Source of the DNA: CAVRQM01 sp963838805
Lineage (GTDB): Bacteria > Pseudomonadota > Alphaproteobacteria > Acetobacterales > Acetobacteraceae
Direction: 5' to 3'
Length of the DNA: 64,000 nt
Assembly: GCA_963838805.1 (NCBI GenBank)
Contig: CAWISK010000004.1
Span: 124,001 to 188,000, forward strand
The notes under the pieces are model-generated. The model worked only from the letters and a program-made list of their open reading frames with translations. It ran no database searches and was not told the origin of the DNA. The translations under genes and the position numbers were made by a program. Shown in pieces: positions 7,801 to 16,406 of the stretch; positions within the stretch are counted from its first letter, which is position 1; the number at the start of each line of letters is the position of its first letter.

Positions 7801-9123
7801 CTAGGCCAGCGCCTTCTCCAGCTGGGTCAGCGTCGCGTTGACCGTGGACTGGATGGCCACGGGTGTAAACGGATTGGAATCGAGGTCGGCAAGCGGCCCG
7901 TTTGACGCATAGACGCGGTACTCGTCCATCACCTTGCGCGCCCTATCGATCAGCTTCGACCGGGCCGCCGCATCCGGCGCGTTTCCCGCCTCGGCAAGCG
8001 TATCCGACAGGCGGGTGTCCAGCGTCTGCAGAACAGGCGCGGTCTTTTCGCGGAACTTCGCCTCGATCTCGCTCACGAAAGCCTGCCCCCGATAGGCCGC
8101 CACGATGGCCCCGCGCAGCTTCTCGAGCTCTGTCTCGACCTTGGTACGGGTGGCGACCCACACGGCGCCGGACTTGCCGTAGGTTCCGGACTGATAGGCG
8201 GTCTCGCGGGCCTTTTCCGTGGCCGCGTCCGGCGGCCGGGCACCGCCGCCCGCACCGTCCAGGGCCCGGCGCAATTGCGCGATGCAGGTCGCGGCATAGG
8301 TCAGGTTGTTGGTCTTGATGTTCACGTTGGCGTCGGTCGCGAGCTTCATCAGCTCGGCCCGGCGGGCGGCATCGTCGCCGGCCGCCTGCGGAATGCGGGG
8401 CGCCAGGGCCGCGAGTTCCTTGGCGAGCGCGCCCGCATCCTGGGCTGGCGCCGAGGCAGGGGGCGCCGGGGGCGGCGGAGGCGCCGTATCCAGCGCGCGC
8501 CTCAGTTGCTCGATGGAAGTCGCGGCATAGGTCAGATTGTTGGTCTTGATGTTGACGTTCGCCTGGGTCGCGAGCTTCGCCAGCTCCGCCTGGCGCGCCG
8601 CGTTGCCGCCTGAGGCCTGCGGGATGCGCGCCGCGAGCTCCGCCAGGCGGCGCGCAAGTTCGGCCGCGTCGTAGGCGGGCTTTTCTCCGGCGGACGGCGG
8701 GGGCGGAGGTGGCGCCCCATCGGCAGAAGCGGCGGCGGCCGTCTCGTCCTCCTCCTCCGCACCTTCGACTGCGGTGCCGTCCTCCAGCAGGATTTGCACC
8801 TTGGTGAAACCGGTGCCCTTCAGCGTCTTGACCAGCCGCTTGGCCATGCTGGAGATCGGCTTGTTGATGGTGATCTTGACCAGCTTCGGGTCGTCGTCGG
8901 GATCCACCATCGCGGTGCCCCAGCGCGTGTTCTTCGCGGCGGGGATTTCCTTCACCAGCTCCTTCTCGACCGCCTTGGGCGCCTTGATGCGGTCCAGCAT
9001 CAGCAACCCGAAGGCGTTGTTGTCGCCCACGCCGATCGCGCAGTTCACCGGCTCCTTTTTCGACTTCACGAGCAGCTTCTTCATATCGGCCTTATCCATG
9101 CCGGTCTGTACTGGCGCTGCCAT
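7801..9123 (-). CDS. T6SS-linked protein with two internal repeats and D-S-N-P-F end
   Basis: A 440-aa protein of unknown function. I choose the ATG at 9123 over an upstream one because GGGAGA lies at good distance. Residues about 1-125 form a compact domain (MDKADMKKLLVKSKKE, GLLMLDRIKAP, KLVKITINKP). An acidic then Pro-rich linker follows. Two copies of a unit of about 55 residues come next, each with RIPQA and NVNIKTNNLTYAAT, separated by a poly-Pro stretch. A helical region follows, and the end contains LDSNPFTP, like the 2567 gene. No signal peptide. It converges with the 7328 gene and stands back to back with the sheath fusion gene at 9281, so it probably belongs to the T6SS locus, perhaps as a substrate or scaffold. 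Confidence 0.65.
   Translation of the reverse strand: MAAPVQTGMDKADMKKLLVKSKKEPVNCAIGVGDNNAFGLLMLDRIKAPKAVEKELVKEIPAAKNTRWGTAMVDPDDDPKLVKITINKPISSMAKRLVKTLKGTGFTKVQILLEDGTAVEGAEEEDETAAAASADGAPPPPPPSAGEKPAYDAAELARRLAELAARIPQASGGNAARQAELAKLATQANVNIKTNNLTYAATSIEQLRRALDTAPPPPPAPPASAPAQDAGALAKELAALAPRIPQAAGDDAARRAELMKLATDANVNIKTNNLTYAATCIAQLRRALDGAGGGARPPDAATEKARETAYQSGTYGKSGAVWVATRTKVETELEKLRGAIVAAYRGQAFVSEIEAKFREKTAPVLQTLDTRLSDTLAEAGNAPDAAARSKLIDRARKVMDEYRVYASNGPLADLDSNPFTPVAIQSTVNATLTQLEKALA
8260..8653 (-). repeat. Tandem coding repeat, two units of about 165 bp
   Basis: Two near-identical units at about 8488-8653 and 8260-8425 inside the 440-aa protein gene. Both encode a helix with ARIPQA or PRIPQA, then AAR[QR]AEL, then NVNIKTNNLTYAAT, then QLRRALD. 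They are joined by a poly-Pro linker. The identity is highest over the N-V-N-I-K-T-N-N-L-T-Y block, which suggests a binding unit under selection or a recent duplication. Confidence 0.8.
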
Positions 9124-9280
9124 AGGCGTTCTCCCGAGGGCGGCTTGAAACGGTGCCCAACAGCAACAGCGCACCGGACGGGGGGCTGTCAAATATTTCT
9201 TATCGACGCCCCGCTACCTCCCGCTTGGCGGCTCATGCCGGGGTGGTATCGTCCCGGCCGTTCGCAATCCGGAGCGTCGC

Positions 9281-11080
9281 ATGCCCTACGCAGTCAGTTT
9301 CGGTCGGATCGATGCCAAGAAGCGGCCGGCGGCATCGGCGGGCAAGTTTCGCCTGGCGCTGCTGGGCGATTTCTCGGGGCGGGCGAATGCCGGGACGGTC
9401 GAGACCGGCGAGGCGCTGGCACGTCGCAAGCCGATCAAGGTCGATGTGGACAACCTCGACGACGTGCTCGGCCGGATGCAGATTTCGCTCCACCTCACCC
9501 TGGCGGGCGACGGCAGCGCGGTCGCGGTCCCCATCGGCGATATGGACGCCTTCCATCCCGATCAGCTCGCCGAGAATGTCGAGCTGTTCGAATCCCTGCT
9601 CGATCTGCGACGCAATCTCGCCAGCCGCGCCGGATTCGACCGCGCCGCGAAGGAGGTGCTGTCCTGGGGCGGCGAAGCCCCTCTGCCGCCGCCGCCGCGG
9701 CTGGCGCGCGGCGCCGCCGTTGCCACCGACCGGCGCCTGTCCGATTTCGCCCGTCTGGTCGGCCGGCCCGCCACGCGCGACAGCGCCGAGCGCAGCGTGG
9801 ACGAGATGATGCGCCGCATGGTCGGCCCCTTTGTCCAACCCGGCCGCGACGCGCGGCAAGAGCAACTGACGGCACGAGTGGACGAGGCGCTCTCGGCCAC
9901 CATGCGCCGGGTGCTGCACCATCCCGATTTCCAGGCGGCCGAGGCGATCTGGCGCGGCGTCGAGCTGCTGGTGCGGCGGATCGAGACCGGCGCGCGCATG
10001 GAGATCGTGCTGTACGACGTCTCCGCGGAGGAGCTGGCGGCCGACCTCGCGACCACCGACGCGCTGCAGGATACCGGGCTGTACGGGATGCTGGTCGAGC
10101 AGCCGGCGCTGGACGCGCACCAGGGCGCGCTGTCGGCCATCGTCGGCCTGTACGGCTTCGAGCTCACGCCGCCGCACGCCGATCTGCTGGGGCGTGTGGC
10201 ACAGATCGCGGGTGCCGCCGGGGCGCCGTTCGTGGCGGGGATCGGACCGGACGCGCTGGGCATCCCTGCCCACGACCAGCATCCGCTCATCAAGGATGCC
10301 TGGGCGGCGCTGCAAGCCCTGCCCGCGAGCGCGTATCTGGGGCTGGCCACGCCGCGCTTCCTGCTGCGGATGCCGTACGGGAAGAAAAGCGACCCGATCG
10401 ACGCCTTCGCCTTCGAGGAGTTCACGCGCCAGTCCGGCCTCTCCGGCATGCTCTGGGGTCATCCGGCGCTGCTGGCGGGCCTGCTGATCGCCGAAACCTG
10501 GGCGCAGCAGGGTGCGAAGATGCGCCTGGGCTCGGTCGCCGGCGTGGGCGACATGCCATACTACGTCTATGCCGCGCCGGACGGTGACCAGGTGGCGCTG
10601 CCATGCACCGAGCGCCTGTACTCGGAGCGGCAGGCCGCACAGGTCGCGACCTATCGCGTCATGCCGGTGCTGAGCCTGCGCGGGCGGCCGGAGGTGCGGC
10701 TCGGCGGCTTCACCTCGCTCGCGGGCACGCCGCTCGCGGGTTTCTGGGCGCCGGTAGCGATCGCGGCAACGCCTGCGGATGCGGCGCCTGTTCCCGTATC
10801 GGTGCCGGCTGCGCAGGAGGTCGCTCCAGCGCCTGAGGCTGTGAGCGAGCAGGAGACGGCGCCCGATCTGGATGCCTTGCTGGCCAGCCTGGCGCCAGCC
10901 GACGCGGCACCGGCCGCTGCCGCACCGGAGCCGCCCGCACCGCAGCCGGAACCGGCCGCCCCGGAGGCGCCGGCGGACGATCTGGACGCCCTGCTCGCCA
11001 GCCTGAACACCGAGCCGCCGCCCGCCTCGCCCGACGCGACCGAGCCGGACCTGGACGCCCTGCTGGCCTCGCTCAGCTAG
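9281..11080 (+). CDS. T6SS sheath-like protein: TssB-like N-terminus fused to TssC-like domain
   Basis: A 599-aa protein. Residues about 15-120 look like TssB/VipA (FRLALLGDFSGRAN, RRKPIKVDVDNLDDVLGRM, FHPDQLAENVELFESLLDLR). Residues about 190-480 look like TssC/VipB (RVLHHPDFQAAEAIWRGVE, YLGLATPRFLLRMPYG, IDAFAFEEF). The tail of about 100 residues is Ala/Pro-rich and carries three copies of DLDALLASL (near residues 529, 566 and 590). TssB and TssC form the contractile sheath that drives the Hcp tube, and normally they are separate. A second, standard TssC is at 22105 but no stand-alone TssB is seen, so this fusion may supply or modify the sheath. The DLDALL repeats resemble DLDFDALLG in the nearby FHA protein. 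ATG 9281 has GGAG upstream. Confidence 0.8.
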   Translation: MPYAVSFGRIDAKKRPAASAGKFRLALLGDFSGRANAGTVETGEALARRKPIKVDVDNLDDVLGRMQISLHLTLAGDGSAVAVPIGDMDAFHPDQLAENVELFESLLDLRRNLASRAGFDRAAKEVLSWGGEAPLPPPPRLARGAAVATDRRLSDFARLVGRPATRDSAERSVDEMMRRMVGPFVQPGRDARQEQLTARVDEALSATMRRVLHHPDFQAAEAIWRGVELLVRRIETGARMEIVLYDVSAEELAADLATTDALQDTGLYGMLVEQPALDAHQGALSAIVGLYGFELTPPHADLLGRVAQIAGAAGAPFVAGIGPDALGIPAHDQHPLIKDAWAALQALPASAYLGLATPRFLLRMPYGKKSDPIDAFAFEEFTRQSGLSGMLWGHPALLAGLLIAETWAQQGAKMRLGSVAGVGDMPYYVYAAPDGDQVALPCTERLYSERQAAQVATYRVMPVLSLRGRPEVRLGGFTSLAGTPLAGFWAPVAIAATPADAAPVPVSVPAAQEVAPAPEAVSEQETAPDLDALLASLAPADAAPAAAAPEPPAPQPEPAAPEAPADDLDALLASLNTEPPPASPDATEPDLDALLASLS

Positions 11081-11111
11081 ACCGACCGAACAGCCGATGC
11101 AGGACGCCGCA

Positions 11112-11660
11112 TCAGATCGCGCGCACGACGATGTCCAACCGTTGGCTTTCCTGGCCCATTCCGGGCACCTCGGCGATATCGCGCCGCGTGCGCGTGATGC
11201 GCTCGCGCGGCAGCCCGTCTTCCACCAGCTTGTCCTCGATCAGTTGCGCGCGCAGCCGCGACAGGCCCTCGATCGCCGGCGGCCCGGCCGGATCGACATA
11301 TTCGGCGAGCAGCACCGCGGCTTGCGGGTTCTCACGCGCCCAGGACGCGGCCGAGGCGATCACTCGCAGCGCATCCTCGTCCAGCATCACCGACCACTGC
11401 GCGAAGAACACCGCGTAGTCGGGCGTGCTGCGCTTGATGCGCGCCACGATCGCCGGGTGGATCAGCCACGGATCGGCACCGCCGGCCGGCTCGCCGCAAT
11501 TCTGGATCCACAGCTGCCGCACGTCCGACTTGCGTTCGCAGGGCACCAGTTCGATGGTGATGTCCTTGGACAGGGTGTTCGCGAGCAGGTCGTCGATGTG
11601 CAGCTCCCCGCCGACGAGCCAGACGCTCCCGTTCAGCTCGGCTAGGGTGACATCGGCCAT
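11112..11660 (-). CDS. Leaderless OmpA-like domain protein in the T6SS locus
   Basis: A 182-aa protein starting at ATG 11660 after AGGAGG. The first 75 residues form a small domain of unknown type (ELNGSVWLVGGELHIDDLL, ELVPCERKSDVRQLW). Residues about 80-182 look like an OmpA C-terminal domain: VFFAQWSVMLDEDALRVIAS, AEYVDPAGPPAIEGLSRLRA, then SQRLDIVVR. OmpA domains bind peptidoglycan, but no signal peptide or membrane anchor is visible here. It may act in the cytoplasm as a sheath or baseplate factor, or be exported by the T6SS itself. It diverges from the FHA gene at 11688 with 27 bases between starts. Confidence 0.65.
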   Translation of the reverse strand: MADVTLAELNGSVWLVGGELHIDDLLANTLSKDITIELVPCERKSDVRQLWIQNCGEPAGGADPWLIHPAIVARIKRSTPDYAVFFAQWSVMLDEDALRVIASAASWARENPQAAVLLAEYVDPAGPPAIEGLSRLRAQLIEDKLVEDGLPRERITRTRRDIAEVPGMGQESQRLDIVVRAI

Positions 11661-11687
11661 GACAACCTCCTGCAAGGGCATATTCGC

Positions 11688-13106
11688 ATGGCGCTGACGC
11701 TGACGCTCGAGCATCGGCGCGGCCTCGCCCCGCGCGAGATGCGGACGCTGGCGGGCGGAACCTTATCCATCGGCCGGGCCGCCGGCAACGACTGGGTGCT
11801 GGCAGACCCGGACCGGCACCTGTCAAAGACACATTGCGTCATCAGCATCGAAGCCGGGCGCCCGGTGCTGACCGATCTCAGCACCAACGGCGTGTTCATC
11901 AACGGCGCGCGCGAGCCGACGCAGCGCGACAGCCGGGTGATCCTGACGGACGGCGACGAGCTGCGGCTTGGCGATTATGCGATCAGCGTCACCGAATTGG
12001 GCGGCGCCACGGCGGGCGACCTTGATCCGTTCGGCTTCGCGCCACCCCCGCCGGCCCTGCCTGCCGCGGCGGCGCAGCCAGCACCGCTGCTGCGCGGCAC
12101 GCCCGACCCGCTGGGCGACGACCCGCTGGATAACCCGTTCGGTGCCGAGGCAGCCCCACCAGCAGCACCTTTCGCGCATCCGCTGCCGGCTGCGCCGCCA
12201 CCGTCGCGCTCCGCCGACCCGTTCGACCTCCTCGACGAGAACCAGCGCCGTCCCGGCGTGCTGGACGACGATCTGTTCCACGGCGCAACGCCCGTCGAGT
12301 CCTGGCAGGGACCGTCACAGCCCGACAACGCCGACGCGCCCGCGCATGCCTTTTCGGCACCGAAGCCGATCGCACCGGTCAATCTCGACGACCTCGATTT
12401 CGATGCGCTGCTGGGCGACACGCCACCCGGCGAACCAACGCCACCGCCCACGCCTGCCCCGCCGGCACAGGCTGCACAGGCGGGCGCTTTCGCCCCCAAT
12501 CCTCCCGCCGCCGTCCTGCCGGCCGACGCCGCGCATCTGCTTGCGGCGTTCCTGGCCGGGGCGGGAGTGCCCGATCTGCGGCTCGCCAACCAGAGCCCCG
12601 AGGCGGCCCTGCACGCGGCCGGCGCATTGTTTCGCGCGATGGTCGAGGGTCTGCGCGAGGTGCTGATGTCGCGCAGCGCCATCAAGAACGAGTTCCGCGT
12701 CGAGCAGACGATGCTGCGCGCCCGCGACAACAACGCACTCAAGTTCTCGGTGACACCGGAGGAGGCCACGGCGGCCCTGCTGCTGCCGGATCGTCCCGGC
12801 TACAAGCCGCCGCTCGATGCCGTGCGCGAGGCGTTCGCCGACGTGCGCGGCCACGAGATCGCGGTCATGGCCGGCGTGCAGACAGCGCTGATCGGATTGC
12901 TGCGCCGCTTCGATCCGGCAGCGTTGGAAAAGCGGTTGCAGCCGGGCATGCTGGACGCCGTGCTGCCGGCCGCGCGACGCGCGCGCACCTGGGAGCTGTT
13001 CTGCGCCACGTACAAGGACATCGCGCGCGAGGCCGAGGATGATTTCCAGTCGGTGTTCGGCCGGGAGTTCGCACGCGCCTACGACGCGCAATCGCGGAAG
13101 CTGTAG
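11688..13106 (+). CDS. tagH: T6SS-associated FHA domain protein TagH
   Basis: A 472-aa protein. Residues about 20-100 form a forkhead-associated domain that binds phosphothreonine (LSIGRAAGNDWVLADPDRHL, then SKTHCVI, LTDLSTNGVFINGA). A Pro/Ala-rich linker of about 230 residues follows and contains DDLDFDALLGD. The C-terminal 200 residues match the TagH helical domain (RSAIKNEFRVEQTMLRARDN, NALKFSVTPEEA, ERRLQP-like end). In other T6SS, FHA proteins act downstream of the PpkA kinase to trigger assembly. No kinase or phosphatase is in this window. It is followed by tssJ, tssK, tssL and tssM on the same strand. Confidence 0.88.
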   Translation: MALTLTLEHRRGLAPREMRTLAGGTLSIGRAAGNDWVLADPDRHLSKTHCVISIEAGRPVLTDLSTNGVFINGAREPTQRDSRVILTDGDELRLGDYAISVTELGGATAGDLDPFGFAPPPPALPAAAAQPAPLLRGTPDPLGDDPLDNPFGAEAAPPAAPFAHPLPAAPPPSRSADPFDLLDENQRRPGVLDDDLFHGATPVESWQGPSQPDNADAPAHAFSAPKPIAPVNLDDLDFDALLGDTPPGEPTPPPTPAPPAQAAQAGAFAPNPPAAVLPADAAHLLAAFLAGAGVPDLRLANQSPEAALHAAGALFRAMVEGLREVLMSRSAIKNEFRVEQTMLRARDNNALKFSVTPEEATAALLLPDRPGYKPPLDAVREAFADVRGHEIAVMAGVQTALIGLLRRFDPAALEKRLQPGMLDAVLPAARRARTWELFCATYKDIAREAEDDFQSVFGREFARAYDAQSRKL

Positions 13107-13169
13107 CGCGGGCTTCCCGTCGCCGCCATTCCGGGGCACATATCCATAGACGGAATTTGGAGCACGGGC

Positions 13170-13679
13170 ATGATTGGCACAGGCGGATCGAATTGGCCCG
13201 GCCGGCTCGCCGCCGTCGTTCTGCTGGCGGCGCTGGCCGGCTGCGCGGCACCCCCGCCGCCGCCGCCGCCCACGCTCGTCAACGTCACCATGACGGCAGC
13301 CGCGGACGCCAATCCCACGCCTACCGGCCAGGGGGCGCCGGTTGACCTGCGCATCTATCAGCTCGGCTCCCAGGCCGGATTCAGCAATGCCGAGTTCTTC
13401 CCGCTGTACCACCAGGATGCCACGACGCTCGGCGCCGATCTGGTGAAGCGCGACGATTTCATCCTGGCACCCGGCCAGTCCAAGACCGTGAGCCTCACCC
13501 CGCGCGACGACGTGAAGGCCATCGGCGTGTTCGCTGGCTATCGCGACTTCCAGCACGCTGCCTGGCGGGCCGCGGCCGACATTCCGGCGCATCAGACGAC
13601 GAACCTCACCATCACCGCTGGGCATGACGGCATCGCCCTCAAGACCGCGACCCTGCCGCCGCAGAAACCAGGCGCCTGA
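13170..13679 (+). CDS. tssJ: T6SS outer membrane lipoprotein TssJ
   Basis: A 169-aa lipoprotein that anchors the TssJLM membrane complex in the outer membrane and contacts TssM. The signal peptide ends in a lipobox (LLAALAGC, Cys near residue 26), followed by a poly-Pro spacer. The transthyretin-like beta fold carries the family pattern (TGQGAPVDLRIYQLGSQAGF, then ADLVKRDDFILAPGQS, and GVFAGYRDF with AAWR). Its length is normal. It lies three bases before tssK, as in most T6SS operons. Confidence 0.9.
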   Translation: MIGTGGSNWPGRLAAVVLLAALAGCAAPPPPPPPTLVNVTMTAAADANPTPTGQGAPVDLRIYQLGSQAGFSNAEFFPLYHQDATTLGADLVKRDDFILAPGQSKTVSLTPRDDVKAIGVFAGYRDFQHAAWRAAADIPAHQTTNLTITAGHDGIALKTATLPPQKPGA

Positions 13680-13682
13680 CAC

Positions 13683-15022
13683 ATGGGCTGGGAGAACAAG
13701 GTCGTCTGGACCGAGGGCCTGTTCCTCCAGCCGCAGCACTTGCAGCAGCAGGAACGCTATTTCGAGCGCCTGGTCCGCGCCAGCACGGCACCGCTGCGCG
13801 CCTATAGCTGGGGTCTGTCGCAGATCGATCTCGACACCGACCTGCTGACGTTGGGCAAGTTCGCCCTGCGCAGCGCCTCCGGCATCCTGCCGGACGGCAC
13901 GCCCTTCTCCGCTCCTGCTGACGTCGATCCGCCACGACCCATCGACCTGCCGGAGGCGGCGCGCAACGCAATCGTCTATCTGCTGCTGCCGACGCGCCAG
14001 CCGGGCGGCGTGGAGACGGCGCCGCCGGAGCAGATCGAGACGGTGGCCCGCTTCGCCACCGCCGAGCACGAGGCCGTGGACACCAATGCCGGCTATCAGG
14101 GCAGCGCCACGCTGCCGATCGGCAAGCTGCGGCTGCGGCTGGCGCTGGAGGGCGAGGCGCGCGCCGGTTTCACCGCGATCGGGCTCGCGCGCGTAATCGA
14201 GATGCGCGCCGATCGCAGCGTGGTGCTGGACGACGCCTATCATCCCGCCGGTCCTGGTCTGCCTCGCCTCCGGCGTGCTGGCGGGCTTCATCAACCAGTT
14301 GCAGGGCCTGCTGCACCACCGCGCCGAGGCGCTGGCCGGGCGGGTGTCGGAAACGGCCACGCGCGGGGCCGCGGAGATCGCCGACTACCTTCTGTTGCAA
14401 CTTTGCAACCGCTACGAGCCGCTGCTGACGCATCTCGCCGCGAGCGTCGGCCAGTTGCATCCCGAAGCGTTCTATCAGGTGGCAGTCAGCCTTGCCGGCG
14501 AGCTTGCGACCTTCACCGAGACGCGCAAGCGGCCGGTGGCGTTCCCGCCTTACAAGCACGAGGATCTGCAAGCGACGTTCCGCCCGGTGATGGCCGCACT
14601 GCGGCAGGCGCTGTCGGCGGTGCTGGAGCAGACGGCGGTGCCGATCCCGTTGCAGGAGCGCAAGTTCGGCATCCGCGTCGGGCCCATCCTGGACCGCAGC
14701 CTTGTGACCGACGCCACATGGGTCCTGGCGCTGAAGGCGCAAATTCCGGCCGAGACGTTGCGCCGCAACTTCCCGAACCTGGTCAAGATCGGACCCGTGG
14801 AGCAGATTCGCGAATTGATCAACGTCGCACTTCCGGGCATCGCGGTGCGCGCGCTGCCGGTGGCGCCGAGGCAACTGCCCTACTATGCGGGCACCAGCTA
14901 TTTCGAGCTGGACCGCAGCAGTCCGGTACTGGGCGGCGCTGGCGCGATCGGGCGGAATTGCGATCCACGTCACAGGCGACGTGCCGGGACTTGAGATGGA
15001 ATGCTGGGCGATCCGAGGGTGA
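13683..15022 (+). CDS. tssK: T6SS baseplate protein TssK, two frameshifts
   Basis: TssK links the baseplate to the TssLM membrane complex. The start is typical (WENKVVWTEGLFLQPQHLQQ), with the N-terminal half in frame to about 14248. The reading then moves by one base into PVLVCLASGVLAGFINQL and stays open to about 14945. It moves again by one base into the conserved end (IHVTGDVPGLEMECWAIRG, stop 15020-15022). Both changes are of the same direction and fit single extra bases, in ccc/gg-rich spots. Joined, the protein is about 445 aa, the family size. Either the assembly carries errors or the T6SS is dead. The gene sits between tssJ and tssL. Confidence 0.88.
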
Positions 15023-15028
15023 GCCAGG

Positions 15029-16378
15029 ATGAGCGATGATCCCTTTGCCGAGCCATCCGATGCCGAACGCACCCTGATCCGGCCCCGGCCCGGCGGGCAG
15101 GCGGCGCAGCCTTCGGCGCCCCGCCCGGCCGCCATGGCCGCCGCCGATACCACAACCGCCGTTCCGACAATCGGCATCAACCCGCTGATCGCCGCGGCGG
15201 CCCCGTTGCTGGCGGCGGCCGTGCGCATCGCCGGCGGTCGCGGGCGCGCGCCCGATCCCGATCAACTGCGCCGCAACATGGTCGAGGCCGTACGCGCGTT
15301 CGAGAAGCGGGCCCTGGCCACCGGGCTCGACACGCGCTCGCTGCGCGCCGCCCGCTATGCGCTGTGCGCCACGATCGACGACCTGGTGCTGAGCACGCCC
15401 TGGGGTGCCGCGAGTTCCTGGGGCGCGCAGACGCTCACCAGCATCTTCCATAACGAGGTGAGCGGCGGCGAGCGGTTCTTCGACATCCTTGACCAGATGC
15501 AGAAGGATCTCGGCCACCACAGCGAGGTGGTCGAGCTGATGTATCTCTGCACGGCGCTCGGCTTCGAGGGCCGCTATCGCGTGCAGCCGCGCGGCATCGC
15601 GGCGTTGACAGAGCTGCGCGATTCCGTGTTCCGCACCGTGCGGCAGCGGCGCGGCGAGTTCGAGCGCGAATTATCGCCGCATTGGCGCGGGCTGCCCGCA
15701 GCCTATCGGCCGCTGGCACAGCGCGTGCCGATCTGGGCGCTCGGGCTCGGCACGCTGGCGCTGGCCTGCCTGATGTATCTCGGCTTCAACTTCGCGCTGG
15801 CCGGCAGTTCGGACATCGCCTTTGCCGAGCTGTTCGGATTGCCGCCGCGCGGTCCCATCATGGTCGCGCGCGCCGAGGCAGCCCCGGTGCCGCCGCCCCC
15901 GCCGGCTCCGGCACCGCCGGCGGCGCAGAACACGGTGGTCACGAAGCTGCACACCTTCCTTGCACCCGAGATCAAGGCCGGGCTGGTGCAGGTGTTCGAC
16001 GACCCCCAATCGGTCACGGTGCGCCTGACGGGCGCCAACATGTTCGGCTCCGGCCAGGCCACGCTGAACCCGAGCTATGACGGGCTGATCCTGCGCATCG
16101 CGCAGGCGCTGCAGGATGAGAAGGGCGGCGTCACCGTCAATGGCTATACCGACAACCAGCCGATCCGCACGGTCCGCTTCCCCTCCAATTTCGAGCTGTC
16201 GCAGGCGCGCGCCGACGCGGTGGCGAAAGTGATCGCGGCTCATTTGTCGAACCCGACGCGGGTCCACGCGACCGGGCGCGCCGACGCCGACCCGATCGCC
16301 TCGAACGCGACACCTCAGGGCCGCCAGCAGAATCGCCGCACCGAGATCGTGCTGGTGCGCACGGCGCCCGCCACATGA
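15029..16378 (+). CDS. tssL: T6SS inner membrane protein TssL with C-terminal OmpA domain
   Basis: A 449-aa protein. After a Pro/Ala-rich N-terminus, residues about 75-225 form the cytoplasmic TssL (DotU) domain (LRAARYALCATIDDLVLSTP, SIFHNEVSGGERFFDIL, ELMYLCTALGFEGRYRV). One membrane segment follows near residue 240 (ALGLGTLALACLMYLGF). A periplasmic Pro-rich linker leads to an OmpA-like peptidoglycan-binding domain (residues about 330-445, VNGYTDNQPIRT, NFELSQARADAV, RRTEIVLV). This is the evolved form of TssL, which anchors the complex to the cell wall without a TagL partner. The gene is intact. Confidence 0.93.
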   Translation: MSDDPFAEPSDAERTLIRPRPGGQAAQPSAPRPAAMAAADTTTAVPTIGINPLIAAAAPLLAAAVRIAGGRGRAPDPDQLRRNMVEAVRAFEKRALATGLDTRSLRAARYALCATIDDLVLSTPWGAASSWGAQTLTSIFHNEVSGGERFFDILDQMQKDLGHHSEVVELMYLCTALGFEGRYRVQPRGIAALTELRDSVFRTVRQRRGEFERELSPHWRGLPAAYRPLAQRVPIWALGLGTLALACLMYLGFNFALAGSSDIAFAELFGLPPRGPIMVARAEAAPVPPPPPAPAPPAAQNTVVTKLHTFLAPEIKAGLVQVFDDPQSVTVRLTGANMFGSGQATLNPSYDGLILRIAQALQDEKGGVTVNGYTDNQPIRTVRFPSNFELSQARADAVAKVIAAHLSNPTRVHATGRADADPIASNATPQGRQQNRRTEIVLVRTAPAT

Positions 16379-16406
16379 CCGTCCGTATATCGCGCAGGCT
16401 GCCGCC

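Noticed and set aside
12315..14360. A 681-codon minus-strand frame across tagH, tssJ and tssK
   Set aside because: It crosses three genes on the other strand and has shadow-type composition.
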